12,937 nucleotides of DNA. Source: Lysobacterales bacterium (GTDB lineage: Bacteria; Pseudomonadota; Gammaproteobacteria; Xanthomonadales; SZUA-36). Shown one piece after another: positions 1-6,805 of this stretch. The stretch covers positions 1 to 12,937 of the forward strand of contig JAPHSB010000124.1 in assembly GCA_026193295.1 (NCBI GenBank), given 5' to 3'. The notes under the pieces are model-generated. The model saw nothing but the letters and a program-made list of their open reading frames with translations. It was not told the origin of the DNA and made no database searches. Positions within the stretch are counted from its first letter, which is position 1. Each line of letters starts with the position of its first letter. A program made the position numbers and the translations under genes.

Positions 1-147
1 CCTCGGCCACGCCGATACCGACAAGCCAGCCATCTCGACCCTGAATTCGACACTGATTCAGATTCTGTTTGCGGATACACCTTTGTTGGCATTCAAGCAA
101 CAAGCGACTACCCTTGAAACTAACGCCAACCACTCAGAAGCCATCCC
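1..147. other. Left-edge leader, no supported gene
   Basis: This is the upstream side of the TPR membrane protein gene. Two frames are open from the window edge: one runs from base 2 to a stop at 182-184, the other from base 1 to a stop at 115-117. Either could be the tail of an upstream gene, but neither encodes anything I recognise. No clear -35/-10 pair and no strong hairpin are visible. Confidence 0.3.
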
Positions 148-2364
148 TTGTCGCTATTCAATGAACTCAAACGCCGCAATGTAATCAGGGTAGCGATTGC
201 CTACATTGTCATGGCGTGGCTGGTGCTGCAGGTGGCCGATGTCATCCTGAACAACATTACCGCTCCGGGTTGGGTATTCAAAGTCCTGATGCTGTTCCTC
301 GCCATTGGCCTGCCGTTTGCGGTGTTCTTCGCCTGGGCCTTTGAACTCACACCTGAAGGACTGAAGCGGGAACACGAGGTGGAGCGCAACCAGTCCGTCA
401 CTCCGCAGACCGGCAAGAGGCTGGATCGCATCATTATTATCGTTTTGGCAGTGGCGCTGGGGTATTTCGCCGTGGACAAGTTCCTGGTGCAGGCGCCAAA
501 GGTGGACGATTCGTCATCTATTGCCAGAGTCACCGGCGAGCCGCCCGCGGATGGCTACCAGAGCATTGCCGTGCTGCCATTCGTCAACATCAGTGAAGAC
601 ACCGGCAACGAGTACTTTTCCGATGGCCTCACCGAGGAATTGCTCAACATACTGTCCAAGATCAAAGAGCTTCGCGTTGCCGGACGCACTTCATCCTTTG
701 CTTTCAAAGGCAAAGATGATGATTTGCGCATCATCGGTGAAAAACTGAACGTCAGGTCCATTCTCGAAGGCAGCGTGCGCAAGGATGACAAGCGCAACCG
801 GGTACGCATCACCGTGCAACTGGTCAATGTCGCGGACGGTTACCACCAATGGTCAGAAACCTATGACCGTGAGCTCGATGATATTTTCGCCATCCAGGAT
901 GAGATCGCTCATGCGGTTGCACAAGCACTGCGCATAACGTTGTTGGGCGAAGACGAAGCTCGCCTGGAACAGGTTGTAAGCACGGAAATCAATGCCTACG
1001 ACCTCTACCTGCTGGCACTTCAGGGGCTGAACGAAGGCAGTTATGCGTCGCTGGAAAAAGCAGCCGGTCAGTTCGAGCAGGCGCTTGCACTCGACCCGGC
1101 TTTCACGCCGGCCAAGCTCGGCCTGGTCAATGCCTGGTCAGAGTTGGCAAAGACCGGTTCCATAACCAGCAAGGAGGCGCTCAGGCAGGGAGTGCCTTTG
1201 CTTGAGGAGGTATTGGAAGAACAGCCCGGCAACAGCGATGCACGGATCCAGATGGCGAAGTTCCGTAATCTTGAAGGAGATCACGAAGCGGCTGAGGCCG
1301 CTTTCATATCCGCGCTTGCAGCCGACCCCCGCAACGCCCGTGGGCTGCAGGAGTATGGTCGGTTCCTGTTTGACAGGGGGCAGGTTGCAGAAGGTATGGA
1401 ACTGATCGATGCAGCACTGGAGATTGAGCCCTACGCCATCCGGGTGCTATGGGATCATTGTTACGCAAACGCGCTTATGCAAAATGTCGCTGCTGCGTTG
1501 CCTTCCTGCGCCCGCATCCAGGAAATTGCTCCTGAAAGCCCGCTCGGCTGGTACGGTTGGGGCACTATCCACTTGAACGCTGGTGACATCGCAAGAGCCG
1601 CGAAGGGCTTTTCTGACGCCATTAAGCGGGACCCGGCCGACTACGAAATGGCGGCGGCCATGTGCGGTTTTTGGGTGCTGCTTGGTGATGCCGAGCAGGC
1701 GCAACTGTGGCAACAACGCGCCGATGCGATCGGTGCCGATCAAGCGATACCGATTTGGAACCGTCTGAAGCTTTACCTATTCAGGGAGCAACACGAACTG
1801 GCACGCGATCTTGCCGGGCAGACTCTGGAACGAAAGATGGAAGACCGGTTCGGCTCCAATTCTTTTTTCCGCCAGGTCTGGGCTTTAGAATCGGCCCGTA
1901 TTGGCAATTACCAGGCGGCGCTCAAACCATACAGGGAGGCTGTTCCCTGGGCCTTCTCAACGTCGCTCGAAATGCCGGATGATTTCCAGGGTCAAATCTG
2001 GGATGTCATCCGGATCGCCGGCCTCCTCAAGCTGGCCGAGCCCATGTCCGGGCGCCCGGAGCAGTTACTCGACATCATTGCAGGCCGTGTTGATCAGCAA
2101 AACCCCCGCTGGGGTGCCTGGAACCCGGACCTGACTCGCGCCGCAATCGCAACAATCCGTGGTGAGCGGGATGTTGCCGTGAATTGGCTTAACAGCGCCT
2201 GGGACAAAAAATGGCGCGTCGGGTGGCGGGATCAACTATTGGATGAGGTGATCTTCATCCAGCTGGCAGGTGAGCCAGGCTACCAGGAGCTGGTGGCGCG
2301 TTTTGAGTCCGATATGGAGCGCCAGCGGGAAGAGGCCTATGTATTGATGGGCATTACAAAATGA
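148..2364 (+). CDS. Membrane FlgO-like/TPR protein, TTG start
   Basis: This 738-residue protein starts with MSLFNELKRRNV, the signature opening of a large proteobacterial family of membrane-anchored TPR proteins, often annotated as adenylate-cyclase-like or simply TPR protein. Three hydrophobic helices are visible at about residues 13-34, 42-65 and 95-113. An FlgO-like domain follows at about 139-264, opening with SIAVLPF and containing YFSDGLTEELL, ILEGSVRK and the YDRELDDIFAIQDEIA stretch. From about residue 282 to 620 there are helical TPR-like repeats with A-x-x-x-F-x-x-A-L-x-x-D/E-P patterns. I see no cyclase or DNA-binding domain, so the likely role is a scaffold or sensor at the inner membrane; that is inference. 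The start is TTG at 148: the frame has a stop at 121-123 and no ATG between, and the family N-terminus begins exactly there. The ribosome-binding site is weak (AGAAG at 136-140). Confidence 0.85.
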   Translation: MSLFNELKRRNVIRVAIAYIVMAWLVLQVADVILNNITAPGWVFKVLMLFLAIGLPFAVFFAWAFELTPEGLKREHEVERNQSVTPQTGKRLDRIIIIVLAVALGYFAVDKFLVQAPKVDDSSSIARVTGEPPADGYQSIAVLPFVNISEDTGNEYFSDGLTEELLNILSKIKELRVAGRTSSFAFKGKDDDLRIIGEKLNVRSILEGSVRKDDKRNRVRITVQLVNVADGYHQWSETYDRELDDIFAIQDEIAHAVAQALRITLLGEDEARLEQVVSTEINAYDLYLLALQGLNEGSYASLEKAAGQFEQALALDPAFTPAKLGLVNAWSELAKTGSITSKEALRQGVPLLEEVLEEQPGNSDARIQMAKFRNLEGDHEAAEAAFISALAADPRNARGLQEYGRFLFDRGQVAEGMELIDAALEIEPYAIRVLWDHCYANALMQNVAAALPSCARIQEIAPESPLGWYGWGTIHLNAGDIARAAKGFSDAIKRDPADYEMAAAMCGFWVLLGDAEQAQLWQQRADAIGADQAIPIWNRLKLYLFREQHELARDLAGQTLERKMEDRFGSNSFFRQVWALESARIGNYQAALKPYREAVPWAFSTSLEMPDDFQGQIWDVIRIAGLLKLAEPMSGRPEQLLDIIAGRVDQQNPRWGAWNPDLTRAAIATIRGERDVAVNWLNSAWDKKWRVGWRDQLLDEVIFIQLAGEPGYQELVARFESDMERQREEAYVLMGITK

Positions 2365-2474
2365 GTTCTATTAACGCACTCAGAATATTGGGAAGTCCAA
2401 AGTGCCAAAGTCAGGTGTCCACGAAATCTGTGCAAGACCAGGTAACCGAACTCCGTGACTGCTGATTTTCCTTA

Positions 2475-2680
2475 TCAACAAGTTCCGCCAACTGCGTAGA
2501 AGCGGTCATTGCTGTGGCGGGGCGGCCGAGGGCTGCTGACGACCCGGAAGCCGACCAGCCAGACCTCCTGATCGTGGCCGGGCAAATCCCCCACAAGCAT
2601 GCCTTCGAAGAACAATACGACGACCACAACCTGCGTTCGAACTGAGTCGGAACGCCACCCGGATCTGCCGGGCTCGCCCA
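2475..2680 (-). pseudogene. Possible C-terminal remnant of an FGE/SUMF1-like gene
   Basis: Read on the minus strand, one frame ends with ...EVWLVGFRVVSSPRPP... before a TGA at 2475-2477; the GFRVV codons are at 2538-2552. GFRVV/GFRVVSSP is the usual end of the formylglycine-generating-enzyme-like (sulfatase-modifying factor) fold, where it follows a GGSW...R-S-A-x-R block. Upstream of it the frame reads GRSGWRSDSVRTQVVVVV, which only loosely resembles that block, and no frame gives a clean domain. If it is a remnant, it has several frameshifts and no start. The alternative is a chance match in a GC-rich spacer. Confidence 0.25.
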
Positions 2681-2732
2681 AGGCTGGGAAATGCTCCTCA
2701 TATTTCGAATAATGAAACCTCAGGGCATTAGG

Positions 2733-2738
2733 TATACT
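2733..2738 (+). promoter_or_regulatory. Candidate -10 box (TATACT) of the repeat-protein gene
   Basis: TATACT sits 28 bases upstream of the start codon at 2767, in a locally AT-rich stretch. No good -35 hexamer is seen 16-18 bases upstream, so this is a tentative call. Confidence 0.35.
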
Positions 2739-2751
2739 TCTCTCCCCAACT

Positions 2752-2759
2752 AAGGAGAG
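2752..2759 (+). promoter_or_regulatory. Strong ribosome-binding site AAGGAGAG
   Basis: The sequence is near-consensus Shine-Dalgarno, 7 bases before the ATG at 2767. It fixes the start of the small repeat protein and argues that this short gene is really translated. Confidence 0.8.
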
Positions 2760-2766
2760 AGTTGAT

Positions 2767-3039
2767 ATGCCGAAGAAATCGTTGTTACTTGCTCTGCTGT
2801 TAATGCCCGCCTTGGCATTAGCCGTTGATGTCGACAAACTGGCAGAAGCTGTCGATACCGACAAGGCTGCTGATTCGGTCGACACCGAGAAAATGAAAGA
2901 AGCGGTAAACGGAACGGATGTCGATATGAAGAAGGCGTACGACGCCGTGGACAAGGAAAAAGCAGCCGATTCCGTGGACACGGACAAGCTGCAGGAAGCG
3001 CTCACCTCGGATGCCGAAAAGAAGCTGACCGATGGCTGA
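2767..3039 (+). CDS. Small exported acidic protein of 9-residue repeats
   Basis: This is a 90-residue protein of a family I do not recognise. Residues 1-19 (MPKKSLLLALLLMPALALA) form a clear signal peptide with an ALA cleavage site, so the mature part is about 71 residues in the periplasm or outside the cell. The mature chain is built from 9-residue units of the form V-D-x-D/E-K-x-x-D/E-A/S: three at 20-46, a 5-residue linker VNGTD at 47-51, then three more at 52-78, followed by LTSDAEKKLTDG. The two 27-residue blocks match at 17 of 27 positions, so a triplet was probably duplicated. There are 21 Asp/Glu against 11 Lys, no mature Cys, and a single aromatic residue (Tyr). Two 9-mers equal five helical turns, so a long amphipathic helix is plausible. 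The gene stands alone, with a strong Shine-Dalgarno site upstream and a strong terminator 25 bases after its stop. Confidence 0.85.
   Translation: MPKKSLLLALLLMPALALAVDVDKLAEAVDTDKAADSVDTEKMKEAVNGTDVDMKKAYDAVDKEKAADSVDTDKLQEALTSDAEKKLTDG
2824..3000 (+). repeat. 27-bp (9-codon) imperfect tandem repeats inside the small gene
   Basis: Six 9-codon units are arranged as two triplets separated by five codons. The best-kept pair is VDTDKAADS against VDKEKAADS (7 of 9), followed by VDTEKMKEA against VDTDKLQEA (6 of 9). Many synonymous differences (for example GCTGCTGATTCG against GCAGCCGATTCC) show an old duplication kept at protein level. Confidence 0.85.
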
Positions 3040-3064
3040 TCACCGCTGATACAGCGTCAACACC

Positions 3065-3095
3065 AAAAGGGACCGACGACCATCGGTCCCTTTTT
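3065..3095 (+). terminator. Rho-independent terminator after the repeat-protein gene
   Basis: A perfect 12-bp stem (AAAAGGGACCGA at 3065-3076 with TCGGTCCCTTTT at 3083-3094) closes a 6-base loop CGACCA. The stem runs directly into a T-tract at 3091-3095. It starts 25 bases after the stop at 3037-3039. The A-tract on the 5' side means it could also work on the minus strand. Confidence 0.92.
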
Positions 3096-3104
3096 CGTTT
3101 CGCC

Positions 3105-3127
3105 GTCGCGGCTGAGGCCGCTCCCAC
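3105..3127 (+). repeat. REP-like repeat, copy 1
   Basis: The core TCGCGGCTGAGGCCGCTCCC (3106-3125) contains a short hairpin, GCGGC-TGAG-GCCGC at 3108-3121. An inverted copy lies at 6650-6670 and matches at 19 of 21 bases. This GCGGCTGA(A/G)GCCGCTCCC pattern resembles intergenic REP repeats known from Pseudomonas and Xanthomonadales. It follows immediately after the terminator, a common REP position. No RAYT transposase gene is in the window. Confidence 0.7.
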
Positions 3128-3331
3128 GGTTCGCAACCTGACTGAACTCGAAGCTTCCCGATGGGGACCAAGCGGACGTCGCTCGAAAGCCGGGTTCGGG
3201 TCGGTTGGCAGTGGAAACAGCCGTTCAGGGATGCGTAGATACTAACGATACTCTTGTGGCCATGCGGTGTATCCCAATTGGGGGGAATATCTGTAAGCTA
3301 TTCCGAAATCTGTTGAGCGAGGAGAACCAAA

Positions 3332-5467
3332 ATGCGCCAGTTACTCTGTTCCATCATCGCCTTGTTTTCGATCATCGCGGTTGCGGGTGACTTTCCTGAA
3401 ACCAGGCGTGAGGTTGTGGTCAACTCCTATCACGGCGTGGCTGTCGGGGACCCGTACCAATGGCTTGAAGACTGGTCGTCCGAAGAAGTGAAGGCCTGGA
3501 GTGCGACGCAAAACGAGGCGGCAAGGGCCTACCTCGACGCCCTGCCGAGCCGGGATGCCATCGCCAGGCAGGTGGAAGAGGTCATGGGCGGGAATACCAC
3601 CAGCTACTACTCGGCACAGCGCATCGGAGAGCGGGCGTGGTTCATGAAGTATGCGCCTCCCAAGCAACAGCCCTTTCTCGTGCAGACAAGCGCCAATGGC
3701 GATCCTGGCAGCGAACGCGTCGCCTTCGACCCTGAGAAATGGGATGAAAGCGGCAGCACCTCGGTTGAGTGGTACAAGGTCTCGCCCGACGGCAAGCTCA
3801 TCGCCATCGCACTGACCGTCGCCGGGGCGGAAATTGCCGATCTCCACATCTTCGACAGCCGGACCGGGAAGCAGGTGGACACGGTCGTACCCCGTGTAAA
3901 TGGACCGACGGCTGGCGGCGATCTGAGCTGGGATGCCGACAGCGGCGGCTTTTATTACACGCGTTACCCTCGCGACGGCGAAAAATCGGCCGAGGATCAG
4001 AATTTTTACCAACAGCTGTGGCATCGCAAACTGGGTACCGCGCTGGATGCGGACCAATACGAGATTGGTGAGCTTTTCGATCGAATTGCGGAAATTCGCG
4101 TGATTCAGCATTCGCCCAGCGGCAAGGTGCTGGTGACCATGCAATATGGAGACAGTGGCAAATTCCAGCTGCACGTCCGCGACCTCAACGGCACCTGGCA
4201 TCGCGTGGCGGACTACGATGACAAGCTGGTGCAGGCGGTTTTCATTGACCAAAACACCCTGTTGGCGCTCTCGCGCAAGGGCTCGCCCCGTGGCAAGTTC
4301 ATGCGCATGGACATTGGCGGCCTCCCGAACACCAAGCTCGAGGACTTCGTGGCGCCCGGTGATGTGGCCTTCGCGTCCGATTTCTATGGCGACCCGACCT
4401 TTGTCGTCCACAAAGAAAAGATATACGCCAAAACTTTGGCCGGTGGGCCGGAAGAGCTGAAGGTCTATGATCTCGAGGGCGGCGCCTTGCCTTCACCCGA
4501 TCTGGGAGTCTCCGGGGTCGGGCAGATCGTGCCCTGGGATGACGGAGTCCTGGTTCGGCAGTATTCCTACCTTGCCCCCACCAACTGGCTGCTGTTCGAC
4601 GGCCGGACATCGACCCGTCATCCGCTCAGCAGCACCAGCCCGGTGAGCTTCGAAGGTGCGGTTGTCGAGCGAAAACACGCCCGGTCGAAGGACGGCACGG
4701 CGGTGCCGGTCAACATCATCATGGCCAAGGGAACCAAGCTCGACGGCAGCAATCCGCTGTTGCTGACTGGATACGGTGGCTATGGCGTATCACTCTCTCC
4801 CGGATTCAACCCGATCAGGAAGCTCTGGCTGGAACAGGGCGGAATCATCGCCGTCGCCAACCTCAGGGGTGGCGGCGAGTTCGGTGAGGAATGGCACCAG
4901 CAGGGCATGCTTACCAGGAAACAGAACGTGTTCGATGATTTTCATGCTGTGATGACCTACCTGATCGAAGCCGGCTATACGAGTCGAAACAAGTTGGCCA
5001 TCGAAGGAGGCAGCAATGGTGGCTTGCTCATGGGGGCCATGATCACGCAACATCCGGGCGACTTCGGCGCCGTGATTTCGCATGTGGGTATCTATGACTC
5101 GCTGCGCGTGGAGCTCTCACCAAACGGCGCTTTCAACATTCCCGAATTTGGCACGGTCAAGGACCTGGACCAATTCAAAGCCCTCCGTGCCTATTCGCCG
5201 TATCACAAGGTCGACAAGGCAGATTATCCACCGATCCTCTTCATGACCGGGGAGAATGATGGCCGGGTAGATCCAATGCATTCGCGCAAGATGACCGCCA
5301 TGCTGCAGGCCAATACGACGTCCGGAAGCCCGGTCTTGCTGCGGACAAGCGGTAACACGGGTCATGGCAGCGGCACGCCGTACACCGAGGTCATCAGTCA
5401 GCAGGTGGATCGCCTGGTGTTCCTGTTCGACAGCCTGGAAATGGAGTACCGATCCCCTGAGCCTTGA
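3332..5467 (+). CDS. Prolyl oligopeptidase, S9A family, exported
   Basis: This 711-residue serine peptidase should cleave short proline-containing peptides on the carboxyl side of proline. Residues 1-18 (MRQLLCSIIALFSIIAVA) look like a signal peptide, so it probably acts in the periplasm. The N-terminal part has the family opening, GVAVGDPYQWLED, followed by the beta-propeller region to about residue 420. The C-terminal alpha/beta-hydrolase domain shows the oxyanion tyrosine in TGYGGYG (Y481), the nucleophile in EGGSNGG (S561), the acid in NDGRVDP (D643, with R645), and the histidine in GHGSGTP (H678). These agree with the spacing of the animal enzyme, so it should be active. The ATG at 3332 has GAGGAGA at 3319-3325, six bases upstream. 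The gene stands alone: a terminator lies upstream and 148 bases separate it from the next gene. It was probably acquired for peptide scavenging, though that is inference. Confidence 0.95.
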   Translation: MRQLLCSIIALFSIIAVAGDFPETRREVVVNSYHGVAVGDPYQWLEDWSSEEVKAWSATQNEAARAYLDALPSRDAIARQVEEVMGGNTTSYYSAQRIGERAWFMKYAPPKQQPFLVQTSANGDPGSERVAFDPEKWDESGSTSVEWYKVSPDGKLIAIALTVAGAEIADLHIFDSRTGKQVDTVVPRVNGPTAGGDLSWDADSGGFYYTRYPRDGEKSAEDQNFYQQLWHRKLGTALDADQYEIGELFDRIAEIRVIQHSPSGKVLVTMQYGDSGKFQLHVRDLNGTWHRVADYDDKLVQAVFIDQNTLLALSRKGSPRGKFMRMDIGGLPNTKLEDFVAPGDVAFASDFYGDPTFVVHKEKIYAKTLAGGPEELKVYDLEGGALPSPDLGVSGVGQIVPWDDGVLVRQYSYLAPTNWLLFDGRTSTRHPLSSTSPVSFEGAVVERKHARSKDGTAVPVNIIMAKGTKLDGSNPLLLTGYGGYGVSLSPGFNPIRKLWLEQGGIIAVANLRGGGEFGEEWHQQGMLTRKQNVFDDFHAVMTYLIEAGYTSRNKLAIEGGSNGGLLMGAMITQHPGDFGAVISHVGIYDSLRVELSPNGAFNIPEFGTVKDLDQFKALRAYSPYHKVDKADYPPILFMTGENDGRVDPMHSRKMTAMLQANTTSGSPVLLRTSGNTGHGSGTPYTEVISQQVDRLVFLFDSLEMEYRSPEP

Positions 5468-5615
5468 ACATTTGCTATGCGCCGGGCGAATGAACGCTGA
5501 TCGTGCCGTTGCATTTCGGGCCGGTCAATTTGTTGTCTCCTGAAGTCAAGCTGGATCGTACCCATCCCAGTATGATTCAATCTGCACTTTAGCCAGCTCC
5601 TGAGGAGAAGTATCC

Positions 5616-6539
5616 ATGCGGAAATCGTCTGCGCAGATGAAAAAAAAGCTATACACGGCCGTCATTGCGCTGGCTGCCTGGATGCTGGTCAATCCGGCGT
5701 TGGCAGACGAACTTGGGCCCGATCGGGAGATTCATCTGAAAGGGACCTCCAACACGCGCGATATCGGCGGTTACCAGACCAGCGACCAACGCACCCTGCG
5801 CTGGCGACAGATCATTCGCTCCGAGAACCTGTCGCGGCTCACGGCCAGCGATTTTCAGCAGCTCGAAGAGATCGGCGTGAAAACGGTCATCGACTTGCGC
5901 ACTCACCGGGAACACGATCAATCGCCTACGGTCTGGCAGGGTGATCATCCGCCGCAGTTTTATCATTTTCCGATCGGTGACGCGCATAACGACTGGTTCA
6001 ATGCGCAACGCAAGCTGATAAGAGGTAACCGCTTCACGGAAGAGCAGTCCCTGGAGCACATGGTCGAAGGCTATCGCATGATTGCAGATGAGGGGCCACC
6101 CAGCTTCCGAAAACTGATGGACCTGGTGCTTGATCAATCGAACTGGCCTGTGCTGATCCACTGCAGCGCCGGCAAAGACCGCGCGGGCGTTGCGACTGCG
6201 CTGATCCTGGAAGCCCTGGGCGTGGACCGGGAAACCATCATGGAAGACTATCTGCTGACCAACGAAATCAGCCGTGCACAGGAAAAATCCGTGCTCATTT
6301 CCAAAGAGCGCAGTAAATCCGGCAGCGGAGGGCGCTTTGGCAGAGGTCCGTCGGCCGAAGCCTGGTTTCCGATTGTAGGCGTGCAGGCGGAAATGCTGGA
6401 GGCTTTCTACGCCAGCGTGGACGAACAATACGGCTCAATGGATGCCTTTCTGACCGAGCTGGGCGTTGATCAGGACGCCCGCGTGGCGCTCGCAGCAGCA
6501 CTGACCACGGAACAACCGGAAGTCGTGATGGGTGAATGA
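5616..6539 (+). CDS. Exported tyrosine/lipid phosphatase, HCxxGKDR type
   Basis: This 307-residue protein belongs to the bacterial dual-specificity phosphatases (Y_phosphatase3, the MptpB/LipA-like group). A signal peptide covers residues 1-30 (n-region rich in Lys, cleavage after ALA), so it works in the periplasm or is secreted. The family motif NTRDIGGY is at 46-53, followed by IIRSENL at 66-72 and VIDLR at 91-95. The catalytic P-loop HCSAGKDRAG has the nucleophile C183 and phosphate-binding R189. The Lys and Asp in the loop are typical of members that act on phosphoinositides as well as phosphotyrosine; the substrate here is not known. The start at 5616 is chosen because GAGGAGAAG lies at 5602-5610, whereas the inner ATG at 5637 has no ribosome-binding site. 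A TATGAT at 5571-5576 is a weak -10 candidate. The gene is convergent with the DUF642-like gene. Confidence 0.9.
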   Translation: MRKSSAQMKKKLYTAVIALAAWMLVNPALADELGPDREIHLKGTSNTRDIGGYQTSDQRTLRWRQIIRSENLSRLTASDFQQLEEIGVKTVIDLRTHREHDQSPTVWQGDHPPQFYHFPIGDAHNDWFNAQRKLIRGNRFTEEQSLEHMVEGYRMIADEGPPSFRKLMDLVLDQSNWPVLIHCSAGKDRAGVATALILEALGVDRETIMEDYLLTNEISRAQEKSVLISKERSKSGSGGRFGRGPSAEAWFPIVGVQAEMLEAFYASVDEQYGSMDAFLTELGVDQDARVALAAALTTEQPEVVMGE

Positions 6540-6551
6540 CGGCCTGAAACC

Positions 6552-6608
6552 TGGCCAGGGGTCTCGGTTCCCTTTCTGGCCAACCGGCTTGATTTAAAAC
6601 CTGGTTGG
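6552..6608 (+). terminator. Possible terminator hairpins after the phosphatase gene
   Basis: TGGCCAG (6552-6558) pairs with CTGGCCA (6576-6582) and can be extended by three G-U pairs. CCAACC (6580-6585) pairs with GGTTGG (6603-6608), followed by GTTT. The two stems share bases 6580-6582, so they may be alternatives. No clean T-tract follows, so termination is uncertain. Confidence 0.35.
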
Positions 6609-6649
6609 GTTTCCGTACTGATCATAACGATTTCTGACCCCTTATTCGG

Positions 6650-6670
6650 GGGAGCGGCTTCAGCCGCGAT
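6650..6670 (-). repeat. REP-like repeat, copy 2 (inverted)
   Basis: Read on the minus strand, this copy matches the repeat at 3105-3125 at 19 of 21 bases. The hairpin GCGGC-TTCA-GCCGC is preserved: the loop base that differs leaves the stem intact. Confidence 0.7.
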
Positions 6671-6742
6671 TCATAACAGGGGTAATGACAGAGATCGGCG
6701 GGACGAAAATACAGGCTAACGATCTGGCGCCATGTTGCGATT

Positions 6743-6792
6743 GGGTCAAAGCAAAGCACCGGAGCTGCAGCTCCGGGCCTTTGCTCTGACCC
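6743..6792. repeat. 50-bp interrupted palindrome
   Basis: The two halves are symmetric about 6767/6768, with 22 of 25 positions paired: GGGTCA/TGACCC outside, AGCAAAG/CTTTGCT in the middle, and a perfect 18-bp core CCGGAGCTGCAGCTCCGG at 6759-6776. It begins 14 bases past the stop of the minus-strand DUF642-like gene. No T-tract follows on either strand, so it looks more like a dispersed palindromic repeat than a standard terminator, although it could stall transcription from both sides. Confidence 0.8.
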
Positions 6793-6805
6793 CGTTTGGC
6801 TCAGA

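Larger units (their letters stand above)
2365..2766. other. 402-bp spacer without an intact gene
   Basis: No plus-strand gene is supported here. The minus strand carries a possible decayed gene end (listed separately), and the last 40 bases hold the promoter and ribosome-binding site of the downstream repeat protein. No strong terminator follows the TPR gene stop at 2362-2364. Confidence 0.5.
6540..6805. other. Convergent spacer with four stem-loops
   Basis: This 266-bp gap between two convergent genes has no coding signal. It holds two adjacent hairpins after the phosphatase gene (6552-6582 and 6580-6608), a REP-like repeat (6650-6670) and a 50-bp palindrome (6743-6792). The 9-mer TCTGACCCC occurs twice, at 6633-6641 and 6785-6793, in the same orientation. 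Confidence 0.7.

Noticed and set aside
2..184. Tail of an upstream gene entering from the left edge
   Set aside because: The frame is open for 60 codons but has no recognisable motif, would overlap the TPR gene by 37 bases, and another frame is also open; it cannot be supported.
2824..3000. CRISPR-like or dockerin/EF-hand repeats in the small gene
   Set aside because: The repeats are contiguous coding units without spacers, and the Asp spacing does not fit EF-hand or dockerin calcium loops.
2475..3005. 176-codon minus-strand frame over the repeat-protein gene
   Set aside because: Its N-terminal half is the Ser-rich reverse complement of the V-D-x-D-K repeats. Only its C-terminal end is kept, as a possible FGE remnant.
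3205..3390. 61-codon frame overlapping the start of the prolyl oligopeptidase gene
   Set aside because: It has no ribosome-binding site and no domain, and it runs into the established gene in another frame.
3341..4411. 356-codon minus-strand frame inside the prolyl oligopeptidase gene
   Set aside because: It is antisense to a clearly conserved enzyme and its translation shows no recognisable domain.
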